Assembly: GCA_021234155.1 (NCBI GenBank)
Contig: JAJEKV010000031.1
Span: forward strand, 14,191,748-14,255,747
Reading direction: 5' to 3'
Length of the DNA: 64,000 nucleotides
Origin: Isoetes taiwanensis
Taxonomy: Eukaryota > Streptophyta > Lycopodiopsida > Isoetales > Isoetaceae
Shown here piece after piece: positions 1-8,732 of this stretch. The position numbers and the translations under genes are program-made. Every line of letters starts with the position of its first letter. Positions within the stretch are counted from its first letter, which is position 1. The notes under the pieces are model-generated. The model saw nothing but the letters and a program-made list of their open reading frames with translations. It was not told where the DNA came from and searched no databases.

Positions 1-24
1 ATTTGGTGGATAGGGATCTTTCAA

Positions 25-967
25 GTGCCTGAAGAAAATCATGGTGTCCTTCAGTGGGTCTTTCAACAGACACCTATTTCTACTATCATTGCTGCACACG
101 GAGTTGGAGAGAAGCTTCATGTTCCTGGCTATAGAGATTATGAGGTTGAATGGCATTTGGCTGCCGATCTGAAGACCATCAAGTGCCCTGGGGGATTCAC
201 CTTTGATCAGCATATAACCCATGAGAGTTCAACGGAGGGGTGTTTTCTGGACCATTTGCGTACGTATACTTAGGGGTTAGGGGTGTTTTTAGGCACTGAT
301 TTGGAGCAATATCTATACACAGAGGGGTCAAATTGCCTTTTAAAATTGCGTGTACAAGGGGGGTTTTTTGCTACCCTCTGAACGCAGATTCCATACCCCC
401 CTTATATATAAGTGCAACCCCCAGGTCAAGTGCATGTATAATATGAAACATAGTTCTAGTAAGACCACCCATGCATGCCCTTACTGTTTGTATGCTAGGA
501 TAGATGATAAGGGGAAGGGAATAAGTACTCTCGAATGTGACCAGGATGCTGAACCAATGCGTGAAAAGGAAGACGATACTCTGATCCCTGTCCTTGCAAT
601 TCTTGTGAAGAGAGTACATGTATGCACTCCTTATGCCTTCTTAAGAATAGTGAATAAGATGGTGTACATGAGCATTCTCTTTGCTTGGAATAAGTATCCA
701 CAATCGGCCAAAGAAAAGTATATAATGTACTTTCTGATCTTGGTCTTCATGATGGTGACGATAAAATCTTGTAAGATCCTAAGAAGGGAGGGAAGGTGCC
801 TTGTAAGCCATCTATGGGTGGAATGAAAGCGAAAAGAATTCTTCCTTGTACAAAATTACGTAAGAATGGTTCCTTGCCAGCTGGTAAGTGGGAGGGGTAC
901 AAGGACTTGCTGGTAACAGCTCACCTTAATCAACACAGCCGATTGCATGTCCACTTGAAAGGGCAAT
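25..967 (+). pseudogene. Unidentified Cys-containing protein remnant, split by a MITE
   Basis: The frame at 25-186 reads into HLAADLKTIKC. After the insertion at 187-425 and one copy of its 8-bp target duplication are removed, the frame continues exactly as MYNMKHSS from base 434, followed by a CPYCLY (CxxC) motif. The frame runs on to about 740. A further frame gives a plausible continuation with KPSMGGMKAKR and a basic tail up to the LTR at 968, so there is at least one frameshift. The pattern of a short conserved aromatic/Cys motif in a repeat-rich setting suggests a transposon-encoded protein, but I do not recognise the family. No start codon or promoter can be assigned, and the left end lies outside the window. 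Confidence 0.5.
187..425. mobile_element. 239-bp MITE with 8-bp TSD (hAT-like)
   Basis: The insert begins CCTGGGGG and ends CCCCCAGG, a perfect 8-bp terminal inverted repeat. It is flanked on both sides by TCAAGTGC (179-186 and 426-433). An 8-bp target duplication is typical of the hAT superfamily. Removing the insert plus one TSD copy (247 bp) restores a continuous reading frame in the host protein remnant, which independently confirms the boundaries. No coding capacity. Confidence 0.85.
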
Positions 968-1239
968 TGTCATGAATATACTAAAAACAAGAGAAATACA
1001 TGGAAAATATGGAAGAAATATGCCAAGAATGGCAAAGAATCTGATATATAATGGAGAAACAAGAATATAATGGCCCAAAGACACGCAGGAACACAAGACA
1101 GATGTCTAGAAGGCTCAAGACTGGCCTTGAATCAGAATATCCATGCTAGTGTCGAAGGCCTCTTTTGTGACGATTATCAGGTCTGGAACATGTGATTTGA
1201 TTTCATCCAAATTATACTGTCACATTTAAGGGTCTGAAC

Positions 1240-2586
1240 TGTCAAGGTTGCACCAAGAAAGGGAGAGAAGGGGATGCACACCAATATCCGAGACTGTGTT
1301 CCACAGATGCGCGCATCTAAAGTTTAGATGCTTAAGATGCAGATGTGGCGCATCGACACGCATCTTAAGTTAGATGCGTCCACTATTTTTTTAAATTTTT
1401 TTTGTTTTTGCTAAACCTGTTTGCCCTAAGGTCCCGAACCCTTTTGTACAGTCCACATGCATCGTTGAAGCTTCGTTTGCTCGAATCATCACTCTGTGTG
1501 CTTCAACTCTCTATTTTCTGTTGATGGAGGTCGGACCAGCATGCGATTTCGTCTGGCAGGCATTAGGGCCGGATTCACGACTGCTACAAATCAAGGCTTA
1601 GTGTGCAAATCTAGGTTTTGGCAGCATTCTAAGATCCAGGGAGTGTCGAATCTGGCAGAAATCGGCTGACTGATAGGAATCGGCTGACTGAGAGAGCATC
1701 TGAGGTTTGAGAAATATAACCCCAAACCGTAACCATCTATTTCATTCTATATTCTTCTCTCAGGAAGGCAGACAGTATCTATTTTAAGGGGGAAAGGGAA
1801 AAACCTTGCCTTTTTGCAAATCCCCAATCAATCCAAAAATATCTGCCTACCACCAATTTTGCCTTTATCCCTTCTGCCCGTATCCATTTGTGGACCTGCT
1901 GCACTTAACACATAGCCAGACAGAAAGGGATAACAGCACTTTTGCTTGTATTTCTGGAATCTGGATGCATAATAAGCTCTGTCTGTAATTTGTTAATTGT
2001 TTATTGTTATCTGTGAACATTGAAATACTATAGGGCAGGCAGAGTGAAGAAGTTTAGAACAGTGTGCACTGTGTAGGGACAGGGATTAGAACAGTCACAG
2101 TGAGCAATTAATTGAAGGTCTGGGTGGGATACTATCCTTATTTTATCATTATATCTAGTATGTTGTTGCTATAGGTAAGGCTATTTCAATTGTTTTTAAA
2201 TTTTCTGAACGCATCTTTCACACATCTAAAAGAGTAGATGCTTCGATGCTTTAGATGCCTCGATGTGCCGCATCTGACGCATCTCTCTTTAGATGTGTTT
2301 GAACTTAGATCCGAGAGCGCAAGCTCCCAAAACAAAGGCAAAAAGGAATTGTATTCAATGTTGTCAATACATGACGTACAATGATATAAACACAATGGTG
2401 ATACTAAGAATAGTATTAGCCGTTCACCCACCGCCCACTAATAACAGCCGTTACTTAGTCAGGTCGGTGCTCAGTGCTGATAAGGTGCTCAGTCAGCACT
2501 TATGTGCTGAGTGCTATAAGTGCTGTAAGTGCTGATACATCACGTCTAGCAGCAAGATGGTGATCTCGATATCATATATCTCGACA
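1240..2586 (-). repeat. Copia 3' LTR, interrupted by a hAT-like element
   Basis: On the minus strand it starts TGTCGAGATATATG and ends CCTTGACA, giving TG...CA ends. Without the insert at 1294-2308 and one TSD copy it is about 324 bp. It carries the short repeat GTGCTGATAAGGTGC-type steps around 2465-2535. This copy keeps the central LTR segment (about 2322-2569) that is missing from the 5' LTR. Confidence 0.85.
1294..2308. mobile_element. Non-autonomous hAT-like element 1 with GCATCTAA subterminal repeats
   Basis: It is flanked by an exact 8-bp duplication, ATCCGAGA (1286-1293 and 2309-2316), and restores the copia LTR when removed, as seen by comparison with 4216-4230. The ends are imperfect inverted repeats: CTGTGTTC at the left and CTAAGTTC reading in from the right. 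Both subterminal regions (about 1310-1380 and 2205-2296) are packed with GATGC/GCATC and TTAGATGC motifs in both orientations, as expected for transposase-binding sites. No transposase is encoded. It belongs with the element at 37609-38236. Confidence 0.88.
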
Positions 2587-2595
2587 CTCCTCCTT
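2587..2595 (-). other. Copia polypurine tract
   Basis: AAGGAGGAG on the minus strand lies directly upstream of the 3' LTR start TGTCGAGA. It would be the plus-strand DNA primer. Confidence 0.7.
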
Positions 2596-2668
2596 GATGA
2601 GAGATCGCCATCTCCATGCTCAGCCTCCTCCTCCTGGAGATAAGATCTGAATCTTGGTCAAGGCTTGC

Positions 2669-4157
2669 TTAATCAGGGTCATCCGAAAAGCTCAAAAACC
2701 AAGTTTGCATGAAGAGATCAGCCACTGTATCAGGAACAATAAGGCGATAGAGTTTGTCTTTGATATCCATAATTGTTTTGCCAAGAGGAACATGAAAATT
2801 ATTTCCATGCATAGCCTCGATATAGGCAATAGAAGCATCAGATATGAGTACTTCGTTAAGACTTATGGATTCAATAACCACAAATGCAACTACTCCAACA
2901 ATGCTAAGTTGAAATTCTTCATGGAAATCAAACCTTAATACCTTCCCTTGACCTTGATCAAGTGTTGCTAGAAGTAAAGAGTCAATTGCTTCTCCTTGCT
3001 TTGCAATCATGATCATATATGATGCATATTCAACTCCTTCACAATCAAGTGAATTAAGATCTCCTCCTTGATCTGGAAACAGAAAAGAGTTGAGTGCTAT
3101 AACAGGTGTTGGAAGTGTTGGAAGTGCTGGAAGTGTTGTAAGTGCTGGAAGTTTCTGTAATCCGAACAGAAAAATCAGTTGATCAGGTGTCAGAACCTGA
3201 GTGCCTCCTTGTATAAATGCCGCCAAAGTATCAGAAATGAATGCCACCTGATGAAGTGCTGCTACATTGCCTGAAAATGGGGAGAGGAAGGCCACATCAA
3301 GATATCCTAGCTCAATGGCTGAGGTATCTATTAATCCTTGCTTGAAAGATGCTGGAATATCAGAAATTGGCATCCATTTATTGGGTGCTGCTGCATCGTC
3401 TGATATCCAGAAAGTAGAAGGATCTAAATCCACTACTTCATGCTTAATAGGAAGAGATAATCTGCTGCCAATGTGCGTCTTCTCCTCATCATGCTCATCC
3501 CCATTTAGGGTAGATTGAGTCTTTGAATGATCTGCTGCAAAGAGAGTGGCATGATCATCTTTACCTGCATCTTGTCTCATCATGATCTCCTCCTTAATAG
3601 AAGTGATTGCTTGATGGAAGCCCATATCTTTGTCTTGCATGAAGCTGCTGCACAAAGAATCAAATGCATTAGGTAATGACCTGAGGAAGAAAATTAGTTG
3701 CATCGATTGTGAGATATGATGCTCTTCTCCAAAAGCTTCAATCTGTTGGAAGGCGTGCTTCATGCGGTCTTGGTCAAGACTCTCGGTCTCTTCCCAATGC
3801 ATATTCGCTGCTTCAGCATGCAAATGCCCAATCATATGGGTCTTTTGGTCATGCTTCTCAATGAGAGCATGCCACAAATCGTGGCTATTCTCTTGCTGGA
3901 ACTCATCAAGGATCATCTTGGCGCTGCCAAGCATGCAAATCAGCAATATTCTTGGCATCTGGTGCAGGTTCTTGGCCATTAACAATTCCCCAAACTCCTT
4001 CATCCTTGAGAATGAAGATCATTCCGCTTTTCCATTGCTGGAAACCTGTGCCGTCAAAAGATTTGAATCGCATGACCGCCAGAGAAGGTAATCTGGTTGT
4101 AGCTTGCATCCTTCTCCATTGCTGTGTTGATCTTGAATCAATCTCAGCACACCTAGT
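2669..4157 (-). pseudogene. Copia gag (UBN2/DUF4219-type) with frameshift and an unusual tail
   Basis: The N-terminal part, in one frame (about 4100-3915), contains FDGTGFQQWKSGM, the usual start of copia gag proteins. The frame then shifts near 3910-3930, and 2669-4003 continues as a 444-codon ORF with WHALIEKHDQKTH and a segment matching the UBN2/retrotransposon gag region (residues about 35-160, including IFFLRSLPNAFDSLC). The remaining 280 residues are acidic or hydrophobic, with no CCHC zinc knuckle and no protease motif, and run almost to the 3' LTR. The tail is unlike a normal copia gag-pol junction. Pieces of this ORF were copied into the 5' LTR. The frameshift makes this copy defective. 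Confidence 0.75.
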
Positions 4158-4169
4158 GCTCTGATACCA
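4158..4169 (-). other. tRNA-iMet primer-binding site of the copia element
   Basis: TGGTATCAGAGC on the minus strand is complementary to the 3' end of plant initiator tRNA-Met. It follows the 5' LTR end ...CCTTGACA by one or no bases, the standard copia layout. Confidence 0.92.
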
Positions 4170-4547
4170 TGTCAAGGTTGCACCAAGAAACGGAGAGAAG
4201 GGGATTCACACCAATATCCGAGAGCGCAAGAATCATGATGAGGCAAGATGCAGGTAAAGATGATCATGCCACTCTCTTTGCAGCAGATCATTCAAAGACT
4301 CAATCTACCCTGAAAATGGGGAGAGGAAGGCCACATCAAGATATCCTAGCTCAATGGCTGAGGTATCTATTAATCCTTGCTTGAAAGATGCTGGAATATC
4401 AGAAATTGGCATCCATTTATTGGGTGCTGCTGCATCGTCTGATATCCAGAAAGTAGAAGGATCTAAATCCACTACTTCATGCTTAATAGGAAGAGATAAT
4501 CTGCTGCCAATGTGCGTCTTCTCCTCATCATATCATATATCTCGACA
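4170..4547 (-). repeat. Rearranged copia 5' LTR containing copied gag segments
   Basis: The first 61 bp (4170-4230) and the last 17 bp (4531-4547) match the 3' LTR. The middle does not: 4231-4310 is an inverted copy of gag bases 3507-3586, and 4309-4530 is a direct copy, without gaps, of gag bases 3270-3491. The central LTR segment has therefore been replaced by two rearranged internal segments, yet the LTR ends, primer site and TSD are intact. Confidence 0.88.
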
Positions 4548-4704
4548 TGAACGGGACTTGAACCTACTACCTCTGGAGTGGTAGCTGTGCATCATCCTAA
4601 CCAAAAAGGTCACGATGTCGGTGGCCTTTTCGGTTAGGATGATGCACAGCTACCACTCCAGAGGTAGTGGGTTCAAGTCTCGTTCAGACCCTTAAATGTG
4701 ACAC

Positions 4705-4784
4705 CTTTATATACTGGAAAAGGGGCCTCTTTTCTGCACAAATGCATGTGGGATATATGTGCCAAGTTCTGGAATGTTCTAGAA
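4705..4784 (-). promoter_or_regulatory. LTR promoter: heat-shock-element array plus TATA box
   Basis: Plus-strand 4767-4784 reads TTC-tg-GAA-tg-TTC-ta-GAA, four alternating nTTCn/nGAAn units, the consensus binding site of heat-shock factors. On the minus strand the TATA box (TATATAAAGG, about 4705-4715) lies some 55 bp downstream, a normal enhancer-promoter spacing. Equivalent arrays occur in both other copies of this LTR. Confidence 0.7.
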
Positions 4785-4841
4785 CCTCTTGGACACTAAT
4801 ATACATGAAGAAAGATGCAAAGTCAATCTTCTCAACAAGTA

Positions 4842-4918
4842 TTGGTAGCGCACTTTGCAAAGGTATATAACTCGCACTTAGAAGGTTGCGAGTTCAAACC
4901 TTGCCTTGTGCAACTATC
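4842..4918 (+). repeat. tRNA-like sequence inside the family-1 LTR
   Basis: TTGGTAGCGCACTTTGC resembles an A box and GGTTGCGAGTTCAAACC a B box, at tRNA-like spacing. The same sequence occurs at the same LTR position at 22195-22268 and 28179-28256, antisense to the retrotransposon. It is an inherited part of the LTR and not a separate SINE insertion. Confidence 0.6.
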
Positions 4919-4994
4919 CTTTCGCATCTATGTAACGACTATCTTTTGTACATATATGTATAATGCTCGTATGATATGAATACCCGTATGGTCG

Positions 4995-5528
4995 TCACAT
5001 CATCGCCCTCCTACGGCGACGATGAGTCCTCGGAACTGGAGCCGGGGTACTCAAACTTGGCTTATCTGGGTAACCTCGGTGAAAATCCGCAATTTTATCA
5101 AGCGCATTAGTCGATTCTCTGCGGGTCCCCCCCTCCCCTCCCCTCTTACGGCGGCGACGAGTCCTCGTAACTGGAGCCGGGGTACTCAAACTTGGCTTAT
5201 CTGGTTGACCTCAGTGGAAATTTGCAATTTTATGAAGCGCATTAGTCAGATTCTCAACAGGTTCCCAGGTTCTATCACTTGATGAGTAACCTTCTCAATC
5301 GACAAAGTAATACGATCGCTGACAAAGAAACTTGGAGTCCAAAATCTCGAGAACCTCGAACTCTATATGATCATCCATTTCCACTGGTGATGGTAGTGGA
5401 GGAACACGATTTGGGAAAGGATTAACTGTGTAGGGCTCCAAGAGCGACACATGAAAGACTTGATGGAGACAACGAGATCCGGTAAGGAACAAGGTGGCGA
5501 TAATCAAGCTTGTTGCAAGGACGTGAGG
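4995..5528 (-). pseudogene. Chromovirus pol C-terminus: integrase end and chromodomain
   Basis: On the minus strand, 5507-5295 reads HQVFHVSLLEPYTVNPFP and then IEFEVLEILDSKF...YYFVD, the typical integrase end followed by the first half of a chromodomain. The tail reappears as NALDKIADFHRGYP (within 5189-4995), followed by an Arg-rich end. The final codons ATG-ATG are followed by TGA from the first bases of the LTR (TGTGACG). The tail segment is duplicated in tandem (about 5019-5110 and 5158-5250). The element is cut off at about 5528, where an unrelated repeat begins. Confidence 0.8.
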
Positions 5529-5529
5529 T

Positions 5530-5856
5530 AGTCAGAGCAAGCGACACACAATTTTGTAGCAAACTTACAAGTTGATGGATGTTAACACAGCTAATCAGTT
5601 GCACCCTACTAGCTGCCATCTCATTGGATTCAGATTTATAGACCACACCACATTTTTCAAGAGCAGATAGTGATTTAAGGATGCAGTATATCTCAAAAGT
5701 CATTGGTTATAACTATCTATAGCACACAATTTCGCAGAAGAATTACACGTTGATAGATGTCAACAATAGTCAGAGCAAGCGACACACAGTTTTGTAGCAA
5801 ACTTACAAGTTGATGGATGTTAACACAGCTAATCAGTGGCACCCTACTAGCTGCCA
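5530..5856. repeat. 89-bp direct repeat pair flanking 149 bp
   Basis: Copies at 5530-5618 and 5768-5856 differ at about two positions (from GTCAGAGCAAGCGACACAC to CTACTAGCTGCCA). The second copy ends where LINE coding similarity begins. The intervening sequence, read on the minus strand, has a frame (5703-5575) ending in a consensus donor (CTT|GTAAGT), which may be a stray exon of an unidentified gene. The unit could be a tandem duplication made at LINE insertion. Confidence 0.6.
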
Positions 5857-8591
5857 GTCAGAGCAGTGGGGTCATGCACAGGTGGTTCAGACTAGAGGCC
5901 AATTAACCAAGTTGTATCAGGAGTTACAGAGATGTCGCGCTCTTGCCCCTTCTTCTGGTATTAGAGAGAAAGCAATCTTGACAGAGATTAAAGCCATTGA
6001 GACGGCTCGTGTGAATCAAGCCAGGATAAAGGCAGGACTGGAATGGTTTAGATCTAATGATAGATGCTCTCACTTCTTTTTTCGGACTGCTAAGAGAAGG
6101 CGTATGATGGCCTCTATTAACTCCCTTATCTTGCCTGATGGGTCAGAGTGTTCTGATCAGGTTCAATTGAAGCAGTATCTCCGCGACCACTTTTCTTTTC
6201 AGGAGGATACGCAATTTGCAGTCTTGTCAAAGGTCCACCCCATTGTGTCAGCTGAGCTGTATGCACACCTAGAATCACACATCACCATCAATGACTTACA
6301 TTCAGCTTCTTCTCTTTTAAAAAAGGACAAGTGCCCTGGCCTAGATGGTTTTTCAGTGGAATTTTTCCAGGAATATTGGGATTGGTTGGGTTGCGATCTT
6401 TACAGTGCTTTCTGTGAGTTTCATAGGTTCCGAAGTTTGGATAAGATCCTCAATACTGGCTGCATTTATCTTATTCCCAAGTGTAAAGATCCAAAGACAA
6501 TATCTGATTGGCGCCCTATTACATTATTGTCTTCCGTGTATAAAATATTTGCGAAGGCCCTTGCAGAAAAAATGCGTGATGTCTTGGCTGCATCAATCTC
6601 TCCTACTCAATCTGGATTCTTGCCAAGGAGGAGCATTTTAGACAATGTTGCTGCTGCTTATGAGGGTATGTATTGGGCCAGATTGAAAGGTATGCGTATA
6701 GTCTATCTTAAATTAGATTTTGCCAAGGCATATGACAGTGTGGGCATATGACAGTATGGATTGGGAATTTTTGAAAAAAAGCCTCTTAGCATTGGGCTTT
6801 GGTCAACAGTTCACCAGTGATGTTATGAAGCTCCATATCTTGGCACGGTCTACTGTGTTGTTTCAGGGGAAACCCTCCACAGTTTTTTCGGTTGGGCGGG
6901 GTGTTCGCCAAGGATGCCCATTAGCTCCACTTTTGTTCACAATAGTAGCTGAGGTCCTCTCACAGTTATTTGCTAAGGCTGTGCAGGATGGGATAGTCCA
7001 AGGGTTGAGTGTGGAGGATGGTTCATAGGAAATTTGTAATCAGTATGCTGATGACACGTTTCTCTTTCTTGTTGCTGATGCGGACAATCTTCTGAATGCA
7101 AAGCTTCTTCTTGATACTTTCTTTTTAGCATTTGGGGTTCTTGTTGGTTGGCCAAAGTGTTCTACATTATGGACGCTTGATGGGGTTGTGCCTCCTTGTG
7201 TTGCTGATTTTCCTTGGAAGGTGCTTCCTCATGGGAAGGCTACTAAACTTCTTGGTATTCCTGTGGGCATTCATATTTCTACCTCCGATGCTTGGGATAT
7301 TATCATAGAAGGATTGCGAAAGCATTTGTTTTGGTGGAATACTGCTAAGCTCTCTCTGCTAGCGCGAATAACTGTTGCTAAGCATGTTTTAAGTAATTCC
7401 CACATTTATATGGCCTCACCGCCCCGGCTTCTCGAAAAGTTTCAGGTGATTGTTACCATTGTCCGTAATTTTATTTGGGGTGGGAATGAGGAGCATGCTG
7501 TGGTCAAGGTTGCATGGTCCAAATGCACTAGGCCAAAATTTGCAGGTGGTTTGGGTATGACAGACTTCTATCTATAGAGTAAGATTCTGATTTCTAAGTT
7601 CATTTGGAGGATCCTTAAGGATATGGTTGACTCATATGGAGTGCGGTTGGTGAAGCAGTCACTTGGTACTGTGTTCCTTTTGGGAAAGCTTCGTTAAAAC
7701 CTCTTCTTCCTTGGAGTCTCTTCTATCAGCTATGCCCTTTTCCTAACGCCTCCCCTTTTTTGAAAGCTTGCTGGAGTCTTGGGAGACAGTACGGACCTTA
7801 TTTCGTATTGATCTTGTTGCATGTCATCAGTTAAGTGCCCCTTGTTGGTGGATACCCGTGGAAAATAATCTCCCACTTTATGCCTCAGTTCATCCATTAA
7901 CTCAACAGCGCTGGAGGTAGTAGGAATCTTAATAATTGCAGCATGGTATGATTCTGGCCAGTTAGCGACCTGGCAAATCTTTCAAACAAATTCTTATTGT
8001 CTCGATGGGATAGACCTATTTGGCAAAAGTTTGCTAGTACTCTGCCATTGGTTGCTCCAGAGGCTATCGAAGGGTGCATGTGGGTTTCCCACCAGAGTGT
8101 TCACGAGCATAGGCTTGTGAACTCTATGTATAGGTTGCTTGTCAATGGTGATATCCTTCCGCCATCCACTAAGTGGTCCCTTCAGCTCTCACCTCCTAGT
8201 TGGAGACGTATGTGGACTTGGGCTTGGGATAAACTACTCCATCCTAAGGTGGTTGCTTTGGTGGCAGATTCTTCACAGATGCCCTCGGGTGAATGTGCTT
8301 GTCCACAGATTTGATCCTCAAGTGTCAGCACTCTGCCCACTGTGCAAGCAAAGGGACGAGACCATTGAGCATTGTTTCTTTTTATGTGATCATCTCCAGC
8401 CTGTTTGGTCTTGGCTGCTTTCTCTTTTTCATGTGATATTGATAAGTCAGCAAGTGCTTCTGGCTATTTATCTGGATACTTGGAATAAGGTGCGGAGTCA
8501 AGCATTTCATTTGGCATCAGGATGGTTGCTGTGGTCCATCTGGAAGCACAGAAGATTGTGTATCTTTCAGGGTTTGGATATTCCTACTTGA
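5857..8591 (+). pseudogene. LINE ORF2: reverse transcriptase and zf-RVT domain, broken
   Basis: The frame to 6751 contains the upstream linker, LLKKDKCPGLDGFSVEFF (RT entry region), SDWRPITLLSSVYKI and LKLDFAKAYDSV. A 16-bp tandem duplication of GCATATGACAGTGTGG (about 6727-6758) then shifts the frame. The palm continues in the next frame with GVRQGCPLAPLLF, an amber stop at 7026-7028, and the catalytic YADD at 7044-7055. The thumb and later region span 7188-7577 (KLLGIPVG...FIWGG). The C-terminus at about 8310-8591 has the CPLCKQRDETIEHCFFLC zinc-binding motif. Several further frame changes lie between 7577 and 8310. It copies LINE RNA by target-primed reverse transcription in intact relatives; this copy is dead. 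Confidence 0.88.
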
Positions 8592-8732
8592 GTGTGTTGT
8601 CTTATGCATAGGCTGGTGGTTCTATTCAGTGGATCATGATTATACTTTGAAATTTTATTTCCGCCTCTGCATTTGTATATGGTTTTTGGCTTGGTGTTTC
8701 AATAAAGTTTGTCGTTCTTCAAAAAAAAAAAA
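5857..8732 (+). mobile_element. 5'-truncated L1-type LINE with poly(A) tail
   Basis: The element begins inside ORF2, downstream of the endonuclease, and runs through reverse transcriptase and the C-terminal zinc-binding domain to an AATAAA signal (8701-8706) and a run of 12 A (8721-8732). Loss of the 5' end is the usual result of incomplete target-primed reverse transcription. No clear target duplication was found. The region 8592-8720 is the 3' untranslated part. Confidence 0.85.

Larger units (their letters stand above)
1240..4547 (-). mobile_element. Gag-only Ty1/copia retrotransposon with TSD TGAAC
   Basis: The element is bounded by TGAAC at 1235-1239 and 4548-4552, an exact 5-bp target duplication. 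It has LTRs 1240-2586 (3', enlarged by a hAT-like insertion) and 4170-4547 (5', rearranged), a tRNA-iMet primer-binding site and a purine-rich AAGGAGGAG tract abutting the 3' LTR (2587-2595). The internal region is only about 1.6 kb and encodes gag but no protease, integrase or reverse transcriptase, so it must have been mobilised by another copia element. It lies inside an arm of the inverted repeat. Confidence 0.9.
1219..4702. repeat. 78-nt-arm inverted repeat with tRNA-like sequence, left arm split by copia
   Basis: The left arm is 1219-1239 plus 4553-4609, and the right arm is 4625-4702. They are reverse complements with about three mismatches over 78 nt, around a spacer of about 15 nt. 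The copia element (1240-4547 plus its TSD) interrupts the left arm. The right arm contains a tRNA-like sequence: a D-arm-like GGTTAGGATG, a CTACC/GGTAG stem enclosing ACTCCAGA, and a B-box-like GGGTTCAAGTCTC. The CCA in the loop resembles a tRNA-Trp anticodon arm, but the loop has eight bases, so it is tRNA-like and not a gene. The arm ends GTCACATTTAAGGG form an inverted terminus, which suggests a foldback element inserted next to the LTR TATA box. Confidence 0.7.
968..4999 (-). mobile_element. Chromovirus (Ty3/gypsy) family-1 3' LTR, disrupted by nested insertions
   Basis: On the minus strand the LTR starts TGTGACGACCATAC (ending at 4999 on the plus strand) and ends in TTCATGACA at 968. The sequence matches the solo LTR at 21835-22352 over both flanks (968-1160 and about 4703-4999). 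Between them lies a foreign block: an inverted repeat, a copia element and a hAT-like element. The polymerase remnant lies at 5000-5528, upstream on the minus strand, so this is the 3' LTR. The promoter side holds four heat-shock-element units (4767-4784) and a TATA box on the minus strand (4705-4715). The bases before the LTR are GCAAT; the matching right-hand duplication was not found. Confidence 0.85.
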
